From Adenophora triphylla var. japonica (taxonomy: Eukaryota > Streptophyta > Magnoliopsida > Asterales > Campanulaceae), in the NCBI GenBank assembly GCA_022495995.1, contig JAFEMH010000760.1, positions 310,001 to 374,000 of the forward strand: a stretch of 64,000 nucleotides of DNA. The letters are read 5' to 3'. The notes under the pieces are model-generated. The model saw only the letters and a list, made by a program, of their open reading frames with translations. It made no database searches and was not told where the DNA came from. Every line of letters begins with the position of its first letter. Positions within the stretch are counted from its first letter, which is position 1. Position numbers and translations under genes: made by a program. Shown here piece after piece: positions 10,789-21,389 of the stretch.

Positions 10789-11477
10789 TTCATTAAAAAT
10801 ATTTCATTCCCTGAATTAATTAGTGCAGAAGTGCCATTTAAAGGAGAGAATACACCTCATTAGAATAACTTGCCACTTCACCTTGAAAACCAGCTATTTA
10901 TACCTTCATCTTCTTAGTAAAATGAATAATCAATTTTCAAAAAAATATTATATTTTTAAATATTTGAAATTCATTTTGAAAAAAATAGTTAGAAAAAAAT
11001 AAAAAATATTGCAGCCAACATGAAAAAAAAAAATCACTAAATTTGTTGACCTGCCGACTAATTATTGAGTTAAATTTTGTTGTTCACTTATGACATACTC
11101 AAATATCAATGTACGTTAGGGGAGTAAATGATTCGGTTTATCTAGATTTTGGCAAGTTTAAAAGTCACATCGCTATCATTGGTATTGATTTGAAGAAATT
11201 TCAAATATATTTAAAATATAAAAAAATTCAGATCGAACTAAAGCAAATCGCCATAATTCAATTTGATTCGGTCTAAACGACGGTTTGATTTATCGGCTCA
11301 GACCACAGTCCAAATCGCATCCAGACCACAATTTAAACCACTATCCAAATCACATTTCAAACCATAGTCCATTTTGTTAACCATTTTATTACAAATGAAT
11401 TATAAAATACTATAAGAAATAACATAGTAAGATTGTCCTTGTGTTTTTATTTTTTCCATAACGGTTGATGACCCATA
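10789..11477. other. AT-rich spacer with a possible degenerate hAT-type fragment
   Basis: No gene. From about 11118 the sequence GGGGAGTAAATGATTCGGTT, followed by repeated ACCACAGTCCAAATC/ATTTAAACCA-like pieces to 11380, resembles subterminal regions of hAT non-autonomous elements. No right terminus or target duplication was found, so this is only a suggestion. Confidence 0.3.
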
Positions 11478-12197
11478 TGTTGGAATATTATGGTGAATAT
11501 TAGGGTGAATGATAAAGTCACCAAGAGTCTAAAATTCAAAAGTCACGACAGTTCAACTTTCAGGAACTGCTTGGCCGAGCATCACTGTCCAGAAACTTGC
11601 CAAATCTGTAAAGCCATTGCACGGCCGAATCATCTGTAGTGCACGGCCGTGCAAGTCCTTGCTCGGGCGAGTCACCAAATGTGCTCGGCCGAGTAGTTGC
11701 TGTTTTGGTCAGTTGATGTCCGAACAGGTGCTAGCTTGGAGGATTTGTGACTTGTGTGAACAGTCACAAACTGACTCAACCTACTCTATATATAGACCCC
11801 TCTTCCTTCATTCAGTCATCAAGTTGTTATCAAGTTAATACGCAAGTAATCCAAGTTACAATCATTGTTCACAATCCAATTCTCTCTCTCATTCAAAAGT
11901 GTTTTGTTTCAAGTTTAAAGAGTTCAAGTATCATTTCGTTCTTCAAGTTAGAAGACTAAGAGCAAGTCTGATTTTGGTTCGCCCGTCAAGGTTAATTAAA
12001 GTGCACACTAACTCTTGATAAAAAGCGTTGTGTCTTGGGAGACATTCGCCATTGATCCGTTTGCACAATTACGGAGGTGAAATATTGTCTTAAGGAGATT
12101 TGCTTCGGCATACCTCGCTTTATTCTCCTTCCTTTGAGTTTCCGTATTGAAGATATCTAAAACATAAGCACAACAATCTTAAGACAATATATTCTCA
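11478..12197 (+). repeat. copia-1 5' LTR
   Basis: Starts TGTTGG and ends CTCA. A TATA box (TATATATA at 11787-11794) lies in its middle, and no coding frame is present. The U3-like part holds a cluster of GGCCG-centred palindromes (11570-11695). No partner LTR remains, and no classical initiator-Met PBS follows the end; sequence after 12197 begins GGTAT only. The 3' limit is therefore uncertain. Confidence 0.6.
11570..11695. promoter_or_regulatory. Cluster of GGCCG-centred palindromes in copia-1 LTR
   Basis: Five related motifs occur within 126 bp: TTGGCCGAG, GCACGGCCGAA, GCACGGCCGTGC (perfect 12-bp palindrome), GCTCGGGCGAG and GCTCGGCCGAG. They lie 90-220 bp upstream of the TATA box, a position where LTR enhancers usually sit. 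A binding factor is not known to me. Confidence 0.45.
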
Positions 12198-12268
12198 GGT
12201 ATTTGTTTTAATTATATCATCTCTACGTCATCTCTTTCTTATTTGATTTTTTGTTTTCGTAACAGAAA
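12198..12268 (+). other. copia-1 leader, intron-like
   Basis: The 67 bp between CTCAG at 12198 and GTAACAG just before the gag ATG start with GTATTTG, are T-rich and end in AG. They would fit a short 5' UTR intron. This is inferred from splice-site-like ends only. Confidence 0.3.
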
Positions 12269-13123
12269 ATGGCTAATGGAAATGAATCCGTTAATAGTGA
12301 GACTATTGTAATAAATGCAATAGTGAGCACTTCAAGTGCTAATCAGCTTATGATGCCACGGGCCTCGCAGTACGAGAAACCGGAAAAGTTCAATGGGATT
12401 GATTTCAAACGTTAGTAACAGAGAATGTTGTTCTACCTCACAACGCTTGGACTAGTAAAATTCTTACGTGAAGAATGTCCCGTAGCGGCGGAAGGTGTCG
12501 TAGATAAGACTGCACAATTGGCTTTTGATGCATAGAAACATGCTGATTATCTATGTCGGAACTACATATTGAATGGACTAGACAACACATTGTATAATGT
12601 GTATTACTCCTTTCAAAATGCAAAGGGACTTTGGGACTCTCTCGACAAGAAATATAAAACCGAAGATGCTGAAATAAAGAAGTTCTTTGTTGCGAAGTTT
12701 TTTGGATTTTAAAATGATTGATTCTAAAATTGTAATGAATCAGGTCGAAGAGATGCAAGTTCTATTGCATAACATTGAAGCCGAAGGCATGCAATTGAGC
12801 GAGTCCTTCCAAATTGCATGTATGATTGAAAAGTTGCCTCCTTCATGGAGAGATTTCAAAAACTATCTCAAGCACAAGCGCAAGGAGATGTCAATGGAAG
12901 ATTTGCTTGTTCGTCTTCGTATTGAAGAAGACAATCGTAGTGCAGAAAAGAGATCCAATGCACGAAATATGGAAGCAAAGGCTAACATGGTGGAAGAATC
13001 CCGACCTAAGAACAATAAAAGGAAGCATGATGACTCTTCTAAGAAGAAGACAAGTAATGATGGCAACAAACGCTTCAAGTTCAAAAGGGACTGCTTCAAT
13101 TATGGGAAAAGCGGTCACCGAGC
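12269..13123 (+). pseudogene. copia-1 Gag (UBN2-type)
   Basis: Begins MANGNESVNSETIV. Recognisable copia Gag segments include PEKFNGIDFKR, LFYLTTLGLVKFL, NYILNGLDNTLYNVY, LWDSLDKKYKTEDAE, the region MSMEDLLVRLRIEEDNR, a Lys-rich tail and CFNYGKSGHRA. Lesions: two adjacent stops after FKR, a stop at a conserved Trp (FDA*KHA), a frameshift near 12700, and the second knuckle Cys changed to Tyr. Several are G-to-A or C-to-T, as expected for decay of methylated DNA. The 13124 insertion removes the end of the knuckle. Confidence 0.85.
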
Positions 13124-13589
13124 TGTAAGTACCCAAACCCGGATCGTTACAATCCGTTAACTCACACTCTCCAAGTTAACGAGACTTTCCAGGACTGCCC
13201 CGTGCATTCAAAATTTCAGAGTGTATTCAACCCACGTTCGCAAGCATGAAAATACCACTTTTCCAGAAATACGCAATTTTCGGGACTTTTCGGGACTGTT
13301 CCGAACATTTATTCGGACAGTTATTTAAAAAACAGTCAAAACCCGGCCAAGCGGGGAAAAATGTCTTTCTTAGTGACTAAGTAGGGACACGTGACACACA
13401 TGCAAAGCTCCCCTAGTCAATATCAATCAAATTCAAGGCTGAAAAGACCAAATTGCCCTCAAACTGAAGGAATGGCCGTCCGGCTTGTTCTTCATGATCG
13501 TCCATCAGTCTCAGCAAATCTCCAAATACACAAAAAAAACCCTCAAATTGAAGATCTGGCCGAACGGTCTATTCTTCAGTTTGACAGCC

Positions 13590-13597
13590 TATAAATA
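13590..13597 (+). promoter_or_regulatory. Tat-2 LTR TATA box
   Basis: TATAAATA in the context GCCTATAAATATAGC, followed by pyrimidine-rich sequence. It is the only strong TATA box in the LTR and probably sets the U3/R border about 30 bp downstream. Confidence 0.6.
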
Positions 13598-14019
13598 TAG
13601 CTCCTCCCATTCAGTGAAAAGTGAAAGAATTTTAACCCCCCTGCCCATTTCACCTCAATTCCAGAGCCATACAACCCCCCGTAAGCCTCGAAAACACCTC
13701 GATTTGCATGAAAACCACGTTTTCCAAGTCAAACAGGAGCCAAACACGTCCTAAACACTTTTTAAACACTGTTTCGTATCCAATATACGAACTCTCGAGC
13801 AAAAGAGTCAAAACCTAGCTATTGGTAACACTCTCACTCTCAAACTCCGATTCGTCTCTTTTTACGCATCATACGCTATTTCTGATCCGATCAAAACTTT
13901 CAAAATGTAGACAAAATGCTGTCTACGTGTCTCGAAGTGATCCTCCTTCTATCACTTTTCTCTTTCGAGAAAAGTGATTGAGGGTTAAAACGGAGATCTG
14001 ACCCATTTTTACTTATTAT

Positions 14020-14340
14020 GTCATTTACCATCCGAACCGTTTGGTTCGCCGATCGTCATTTTCATCGTCCGGACCGTTAGGTTCATTGATCGTCATTTAC
14101 CGTCTGGATCGTTCGATCCGTTGATATTGTCATTTATATATCGCTCTTTATAGTCCAAACCGTTAGGTTCATTGATCGCACCTCTTAGCGTCTGGATCGT
14201 TCGATCCATTGATACCGTAAATTCAATACTGTCATTTACTGTCCAAACCGTTCGGTTTGTTGATCGTATTTACTTTAATGTCCGAGTCACAAACTGACTT
14301 GTCGATCGTCATTTCAATACCGTCATTTACCTTGAAGGCC
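14020..14340 (+). repeat. Degenerate repeat in Tat-2 LTR
   Basis: Six to seven diverged copies of a unit built on CCG(A/G)ACCGTT(A/T)GGTTC...TTGATCGTCATTTACCGTC, spaced roughly 30-50 bp. It lies downstream of the TATA box, so it would be in the transcribed R/U5 part. Confidence 0.65.
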
Positions 14341-14664
14341 TTTTCCTTCTCGTCATTTTATCAAAAAAAGGGTAACATTATAATGCCCGATCTGAAAATC
14401 AAAGTTTGTCATTCAAACTCCTTTTCAAACTTCTATTCAAAAATCAATGTTTGCCATGCAAAACTCCCTTTCAAAACCAAAGTTTGTCATTCAAACTCAA
14501 ATTTAAGTTTGTCATTCAAACTCATTTTCAAAAGTAACACTAACACACACACACGCACGATTTTCGAGAAAGGTAGAAAGACTCGTCAATGCGAGGCATT
14601 TCGGATGATCTCAATATACTCTTCCCGAAATGTAACGTGACCTCCGAACCTAACAATCTCTGTT

Positions 14665-14830
14665 CACACAGCCTTTTCCTAAGTTTTGGCTCCCAATCAA
14701 AACGACCTCCTTTTCAAACAGCCTTTTCCTAAGTTTTGGCTCCCATTCAAAACGAAGTCCTTTTCAAACAGCGTTTTCCTAAGTTTTGGCTCCTAATCAA
14801 AATGACCTCCTTTTCAAAATAGCCCTTTTC
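14665..14830 (+). repeat. ~54-bp tandem repeat in Tat-2 LTR
   Basis: Three to four copies of a unit containing ACAGCCTTTTCCTAAGTTTT and GGCTCCCAATCAAAACGA, close to the LTR 3' end. It sits just upstream of the decoy-like TGGCGACTC at about 14864. Confidence 0.75.
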
Positions 14831-14927
14831 AAAGTTTTGACTCATAATACAAAACGGCGTGGCGACTCTCTTTTCCGTGAAATCAAAGAAAACCGCTCGC
14901 GGCCCTCGCGATCCAGGTAATTTCAGT

Positions 14928-14945
14928 TGGCGACTCCGCTGGAGA
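14928..14945 (+). other. Tat-2 primer binding site (tRNA-Arg)
   Basis: TGGCGACTCCGCTGGAGA matches the complement of the 3' end of plant tRNA-Arg(ACG) with one mismatch. This primer is typical of Ogre-type elements. A second partial match, TGGCGACTC, lies about 63 bp upstream within the LTR. Confidence 0.8.
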
Positions 14946-16198
14946 ATTAACATGTTTTTTCAAAACTCCTTCGTTTTAAAAACATTCTGTGGGTCAAGCT
15001 TTTGTTTACCCTTCCTCGTTTTCGTGCGTGTGTATTTTCTTATCATTTCGTGTTACTTGCTTTTCTTTTCAAAAAAGAAATTTCAAACAGCTCCGGTTTT
15101 CAAAACATTGGAATGTTTTTTTTAAAAAAGATGTTGCTTTTCTTCTCTTTCAAAATCATAACATGTTCGTGCATATTCGTTCATAACTGGTTTTCGTGCA
15201 ATATTTTGAACTGCTCTTAAATTCTTTAAAACTCATTCTGAAAATCTCTATTTTACTCAGAAAAAGAATTTAGTGATCGCACACTATGCGCACTGCTACC
15301 ATGTACACTGCACACTACAACCCTTAACCCGGGGTGACCGTTCAGCTGCAACTTGATTGGCCTTCCTATGCCTCTCTCGTGCGCACGGGGTCATCCCAAA
15401 CATCCCATCCTAACCCGTGTAACCATGCACTCTTTGTGTCACACTTCGTCCAAGACCTTGGTTGATTTTTGGCTTTGTTCGTGTCATAAAGCCTAAGTGT
15501 ATGATTTTTACACCGATCTCCCTCACAAGTCAAAACTTAAAATTTGAGATCAAAGGTCGTTTCTCGACCCGAAGTCTTTGCTTTTGGCTTTGACTTTGAC
15601 GCAGAACCGTGTTAAAAACATACCCGAAGGTTCAATGTGACGCAGTATCATCAAACCCTCAACGTATAAACCATACCGGCCACAACTTGGCCAATGCCAA
15701 AAGCTAATGCCCCTCGCAAAAGCGAGTCAAGAGAGGTCATGCCGAAATTTCGGCATGATTTCTGCCTTAACTCAAGGATGTTGACTTTGACTGTAACCCG
15801 TATGGCATATGCGTTGAAAGTTTACATGACCGGCTAGCCTTAAGTTCACTTTTCCTTTAGTCGGTGGAATTCCCTTGCCCTATAGGACCCTCGCTCGGGA
15901 TTCTCCGTCCCGGGAAAAGGATTTACAGGTGAAAGACGAGGGGTCTATAGACGTAGTGTCAGGGATCCACTGATTTAAGACCTAGAGTAGTTGCGAAAAA
16001 GAAGAGCAATCTTTTCCAACAATATAGGACTCTGAGAAAATGCGTTTTTAAGTAAACTTAAGCGGTAACTGCACGTTGCACAAGCCCAAAGCCTTTAGCC
16101 AAATACCCCTTTTGAAACCTAAGCCCTACCTTTCGTTCCCTATTGCGAACAAAGAGTGGTTCAGAATTCCGGGTCAGCGCCTCGCCAAAATTACAGTT
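14946..16198 (+). other. Tat-2 5' untranslated leader
   Basis: About 1.25 kb between PBS and gag. Only short frames in conflicting phases are present, and none matches the extra ORF1 known upstream of gag in some Ogre elements. I see no further feature here. Confidence 0.6.
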
Positions 16199-17928
16199 AT
16201 GGAAGGGTCAGACAGTTCCTCAATTTCCTTAGTTCCTACACCTGCATTCTCCGATATGTCAGACTCGCCGAGAAATGGTGACGGGAACGAAACCCCGCCA
16301 CCGATAAATGACATGACACTGGAAAAAGTCATCCGGGCCTGTGAGGTTCACAAGAAACAGAAAGAAGATCAACCGAATTTTGTGGTACAACTTCTAAATG
16401 AGTGAGGTATAGCAGCTATCCCCCAGTCAGATGGTACTTTCGTCCTAATCGAGGACGACGATCTTCCTTGATCAGTTCCCTAAACCTTCAACCAGGTTCC
16501 TCCGCCTTTAAATTACGGGAATCCTTCAATCCAAGGAAACAGCCAATCGAGGCTTCATATTGCCACTTCTCATGGCGCCCCTATCATACATGGCCAAGCC
16601 GGTTCTACCCCCTTCACTCAATACAACCAGCGCAACGCTGGACCATCTCAAACAGATCCCAATATCCTCCCGGGTTCAACCCGCTACCTATATACGAACC
16701 TCAAAATGGGACAAAATCCCGGTTTAACCCAGAAAAGGCCCCCGTCTATCTAAATATCTCAAGCCTGCCACCTTCAATTATAGCCTCTCTGATAACAGCA
16801 CCCGGCATTGAGCCTCAAAGTCCACCATTGGATCCAACCCTGGCCTGGATGGTCGAACAAATGAAAGATCTAAGAACCAGCATGGGCAGCTCCAAGAAAG
16901 AGACACTCAAATCTACAGATCCGTGAATGGTCACGCCTCTTCCCGCCAAGCTCAGAATGCCAGAGATGGACAAATTCGACGGAAAAGAATGCCCTCAAAC
17001 TCATGTTGACACTTATGTCCTCGGAATGAGAGCAAAAGGGGCTACCCTCCAACAAATGGCCAACCATTTCCAGCATACTCTCAAGAGTTCAGCGTTACGG
17101 TGGTTACTAAGGGTCAAGCCCAAAGACCGCCACACTTGGGATCAGATCAGCAACATCTTCCTTGAATGGTACCGGTCCAACCTTGAATGGGAGACAAGTC
17201 GTGAAGACTTAATCACCCCCGTCAAAGGAAAAGACACTACTGTCAACTACATCCACCAGGGACATCAGTCAAGTAACGGGAGCACAGCCTAGTAAAGCAA
17301 CGACTCTTCCATGAAGCAACCTTCCATCCGCCTCGACAAACTAGATATGCCTTTGAGAAAGATGCTGGAGGGGATGGTCAAAGAAGGCCTACTCAAGCCT
17401 GTGGAAAACTACAAGCCAAAGAATCCCGCAGCGAATGCCGACAGAAGCAAGTACTGCACCTTCCACCAGTACCACGGGCACATAACTGATAAATGCCTCG
17501 GTCTGCGGTATGAAATCCAGAAGTTGATAGAAGAAGGAAAGTTGGAGCGTCCTCATGGCCCTAATATAGTCAAGAATCCTTTTTCGAACAACAACAGTGT
17601 AAACTCAATTGAATGGGTGCCGAAGAAAATTGCTGCTGAGCCAGTTCCTCCACCTCTCCCAGTCAAACCCTCATCAGACGTCCACATCTGGTACGATGTA
17701 TGTGACTGCTCAGAATGCCTCGAATACGAGTTCCAAGACATGATCAGGGGTGATTCTCCCAGAAAGAAGAAGAAACCTCTTAACAGAAACTTAAGGAGAG
17801 ATTCGAAGTCGGAGACACCAGTGTGGGTACGCTCAGGGAGCCCTCCGGAAAGTTTGACTTCTATGTGCTCTACTCCAGCAAGTCTTCCCTTCCTTCAAGC
17901 AGCACAGCTTCAGGACATACAGGGGTAG
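16199..17928 (+). pseudogene. Tat-2 Gag
   Basis: Starts MEGSDSSSISLVP at 16199. Pieces follow in three frames: a Pro-rich N-terminus (16402-16926, ending PTLAWMVEQMKDLR), the capsid region (16927-17292: KLRMPEMDKFDGKECPQTHV, SSALRWLLRVKPKDRHTW) and a C-terminal part (17311-17928) with a knuckle-like CX2H...C motif, YCTFHQYHGHITDKCLGL. Stops separate the pieces (around 16404, 16924, 17290). The paralogous Gag in Tat-3 (53391-55208) shows the same order, confirming the assignment. Confidence 0.85.
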
Positions 17929-18833
17929 GAAAGCTGAAATATACTGCTGACACCAAAGTTCAGGCCTCTGGACAAAAGAAAGTCTTAAATCCCCAAGAAA
18001 TCTATCACAAGAAGAAGCATAATCCCCAGAAGGATCAGCCAAAGTTTGACTTGTCAAACTTCAGGGCAAGGGCCGGTAAAGGAAATTCAAAACAAATCGG
18101 GTACTCGCACTCAATCAACGTGCTGATAAAGGGAGGCCACTGCCACAAGAAACCTCAATGCAATTCAGAGGCACCACCAAAACCTCTACCTCTCAAGAGA
18201 AAGACAAGAGATGGATGGCTCGATGACTCACCCTCTCCAAAAAGAGATCAAATATATGATCCCAAACTATACGGCAGCATGCTCACGTTTTGTGACGAAG
18301 ATTTGCCAAAAAGGGTTATAGAACATAACGAAGCCTTGCACATCACCGTTCGGCTCAACACTGTCTCCCTTCCTGGAGTCCTGGTAGACAACGGATCAGC
18401 CGTCAATGTCCTTCCCCTCAGCATGATGCAAGCCTTACGCATCGATGAAGGCCATATGATCCCATCTGCCAGAACTATCAAAGCATATGATAGCACATCT
18501 CATCCTATCATGGGGACTGTAACTCTGGAACTGTGGTTCAAAGCTCAAATGGTACCGGTGAAATTTCAAGTGATGGACATTCCGTCTGAATTTATAGCTC
18601 TACTGGGACACCCATGGCTCCACCACATGAAAGGCATAGCCTCCACTCTCCATCAATGTGTAAAGTTCATAAACCGTCAAGGAGACCTCGAGGTCATCAG
18701 AGGAGACAGTTTTCTCAGAAGCCGAAGTGCCAAGCAAGCGTGCCCGCAGCCGTGCACATATACCACCCCCTACAAACCGACAAAAGGAGAACCGGGTAAA
18801 ATCTCATCAGTATCCCTCCGAGTCCAGAGGTGA
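17823..18833 (+). pseudogene. Tat-2 protease domain 1
   Basis: A 336-residue frame. After a basic Lys/Pro-rich region, residues about 150-320 form a retropepsin: FCDEDLPKR, HNEALHITVRLN, active site VLVDNGSAVNVLPL, IKAYDSTSHPIMG, FQVMDIPSEFIALLGHPWLH and STLHQCVKFI. The active-site triad DNG instead of DTG/DSG is usual in Ogre elements. The frame overlaps the end of gag in another phase. It ends with a stop at 18831-18833 and is followed by unassigned sequence rather than pre-RT. Confidence 0.8.
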
Positions 18834-21389
18834 AAATTATGTCAACGCTCTCAAGCAAGAGGAGCCTGGAACAATCAGATTCATCAGATTCAACTGCCGT
18901 TTTTGAGACTTGAATCTCGAATGGAAAGAAACCTTGGAAACCGCAATGATACAGAGACATAAACCCCTCATCTCAGATCAAAAGTTTGTAAGCATCCTTC
19001 GAGCAAACCCTCTGTCCCAACCTGATGAAGAAATTTTCACAATAAAGGTCAACAGACACAGGCACACTTATGAAGAATGCATGGCAATGTCATGAAGTTC
19101 TTAAACATGGAATTCCCTAATTCCCTACCGAGCCCCTCTTCTCAAGCAGAGGACATGAAGTCTTCCTTGCAGTACCAGCTTCACAACAGGGCACACGACA
19201 TCCTTTAGTCTTGGTCGAGCCATCAGACAGAGATGAATCAGAACTCTCCGGGGTAGAAGACGCAATGCTTAGCATGAAGACTCCTATGTGAACATGCTCA
19301 GATTCAAGGATGGCACCAGCTCAGATGAGGTCACCTATGATGAAGGGTCGAATACAATGGAAATCGTGAAACTCAACGTCCCATACATACAACTGTTCGG
19401 CGAGTGGAAACAGATGGTAGACATGACAAAGAGCCCTTATGACCATATAACTGACGACGACTTCGTCAACATCATCTTCTCCAGATATCCCGATGAGACC
19501 AAGGATCCAGTCCTTATTATCAGATTCTGCAATGAGAAGGTTACCCTCGACGATTTCATGATCATGGTAAAATAGGCCCTTGCCAAAAGAGCTCAAAGCT
19601 CATAATCCCTGAGTGCCCGCTCCAGTGACATCCGGCCCACGCCGTTAGTTAAAATCACAGCCAAGAATGCCGCCAGCGTCGAGTGCATCAACAAAGGAGA
19701 CAAAGCTCCTCATTTGACTATTGGCCAGATTGACCTCGGGAATGCCTCCAGCAGCAACCCTGAGAACATTGATGATTAGTCTCCCAGCGAGACAGATCAA
19801 ACTCCAAGAGAGAGGGACGACCTCTCAAGTATCAATATGCTCAAATTTGATCCTTTTCCCAGCCATCACGGTAACGGATCCGGAAAGCAAATTTCACCGA
19901 CAAGTTGCTAGCGTTACTAGAATCAGCTTTTGACCAAGATTACGAGACTATGAGCACTGCAGAATTCAACACACCTGTCGTTTCGATCAATCAGTGTGGG
20001 AAAATTTCCTTATAGTCGAGATCAAAGAAGGCCGCATGGAATGTCCGAATATGAATTCCTTCATGAACATAATCCAAGTATTTCCAGCATTCAGAGATTT
20101 GGATGTGATAACAGTTCTGGACAGTAGCAAGACAATGCACACGTACGGAGAATGCTTGACTCTCGCCAGAAAAGCCCTCATGGAATTGGCTGCGCAAGAA
20201 GCTCACCTCTGGGACGAAGACAAAGCTCGGAAGACTCACAGGGATAAAGACCTTAAAGCTTCGCAAGCCACCTCGAAAAAACATCTAGAGGCCACTCTGG
20301 ATCAGTTCGACCTCAAGAACTTCACCAACGGCAATTTTCTGGATTACCACCACTTCTCAACAAGTCCTCTCCGGCAAGGAAAGGCCTTCAACGGTCCTGA
20401 TGACCTAGGGGATGGAATGGAACAACACAAGGAATACCTGGTCCAACAGCGAGAAAAATACAGACGCTTACCTCCGCGAGAAAAGCAAGCCCTTTGCGAA
20501 AGCAACGACGAAGTTATACTCTTCCAAGCTGATCATGAAGCCAACAAAACTGGAATCCCAAGGGTCCTAGGAGGATGGGAAAGGATCATTTCCATTCTCA
20601 AGCTAAAAGGCAAATTGAAGAAGAAGAGCCTCTCCTAGAGGAAAAGAAAAATGGAGATTGACCTCCAGCGAATGCTAAGGGAGATTCCCCAGACTGCAAC
20701 GTTCGTTTACAGAAATGATGAACTGAGGCAAGAACCAGTTACTTTGACAAACGTTTGGGAAGCCGTATTTTCACCTTCTGACATACCCACCACTCAGTTA
20801 AAGCAACAAAGGAAGCTCTCCCCAATGGAGTTTTACCAATATTGCCGCATACGATTCAAAGAAGCAATGTCTATTCTGACTTGGGAAGAAATGCAAGACC
20901 TAATTCTCAACGAAGGCTCAACCATAAAAGAACAGATCTGGATTAAGAGTGGAGGAAAGCTAGTAAACCATGATTACTGCTTGTCCCAACTCAAGAACGC
21001 CATGAGCCTGCTTAGTAAGAAAGAGAAAAATGCAATATACCACAAAGAGATCAGATAAACAGTTCGCATGAATCGAGAATCCTCTAGCCTCCCGCAGAGG
21101 GTGAACGAGACAATGCTCAGTCCTAGCAACCACTGCTGCACACTGACAATTGAGCAACTATGTCGATGCATAGGCTCCCTCCCTGCCGAGGCACCTAAAC
21201 CAGTATCCTGGGACAGAATCCGAAGAGCTGCTGAGGCCCCCGGGAAGATATTATTAGTCAACGAATTGAGTGAGGATGTATGGCCCTATGCTTCGAAAAA
21301 TCCTCAACTGACTATGGCTCAACTCAAAGAAGCATGTTCGAAGGAGACCAAGCCTGACGTCAATGTTCTGACCCAATCGGGTCAAATTC
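18834..21389 (+). other. Unassigned coding-like region between two protease domains of Tat-2
   Basis: I do not recognise the product. Five coding-like fragments (18910-19095, 19288-19575, 19994-20638, 20651-21058, 21068-21562) follow each other with stops between. By eye four share a loose module of about 45-60 residues: a short hydrophobic F(V/M)(N/S)I(I/L) segment, an acidic/Pro stretch, a beta-like (I/V)x(I/V), then (H)TYEEC(M/L)-like residues and a Lys/Ala helix. Examples are TYEECMAMS, TLDDFMIMVK, TYGECLTLARKAL and DYCLSQLKNAM. Base composition matches the flanking gag/pol. It could be captured host sequence or an internally duplicated linker. Confidence 0.5.

Larger units (their letters stand above)
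11478..13123 (+). mobile_element. copia-1: 5' part of a Ty1/copia element
   Basis: It consists of a probable LTR (11478-12197), leader and gag. The gag is interrupted inside its zinc knuckle by the Tat-2 LTR at 13124. The protease, integrase start and remaining pol are not found on the other side of Tat-2; the copia sequence resuming at 42684 begins in the integrase core and belongs to a different-looking lineage. copia-1 has therefore lost everything 3' of gag. Confidence 0.8.
13124..14925 (+). repeat. Tat-2 5' LTR
   Basis: About 1.8 kb starting TGTAAGTACCC and ending ATTTCA two bases before the PBS. It contains a TATA box, degenerate 'CCGAACCGTT(T/A)GGTTC' repeats (about 14025-14290) and a 50-bp repeat with CCTTTTCCTAAGTTTTGG (about 14665-14830). 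Its last 350 bp share conserved blocks with the LTR at the right edge of the window. Confidence 0.75.

Noticed and set aside
12863..13136. Minus-strand frames antisense to copia-1 gag
   Set aside because: Complement of the Lys-rich Gag tail; no independent support.
14257..15220. Frames of 60-127 residues in the Tat-2 LTR and leader
   Set aside because: Low-complexity, overlapping phases, inside non-coding LTR/leader sequence.
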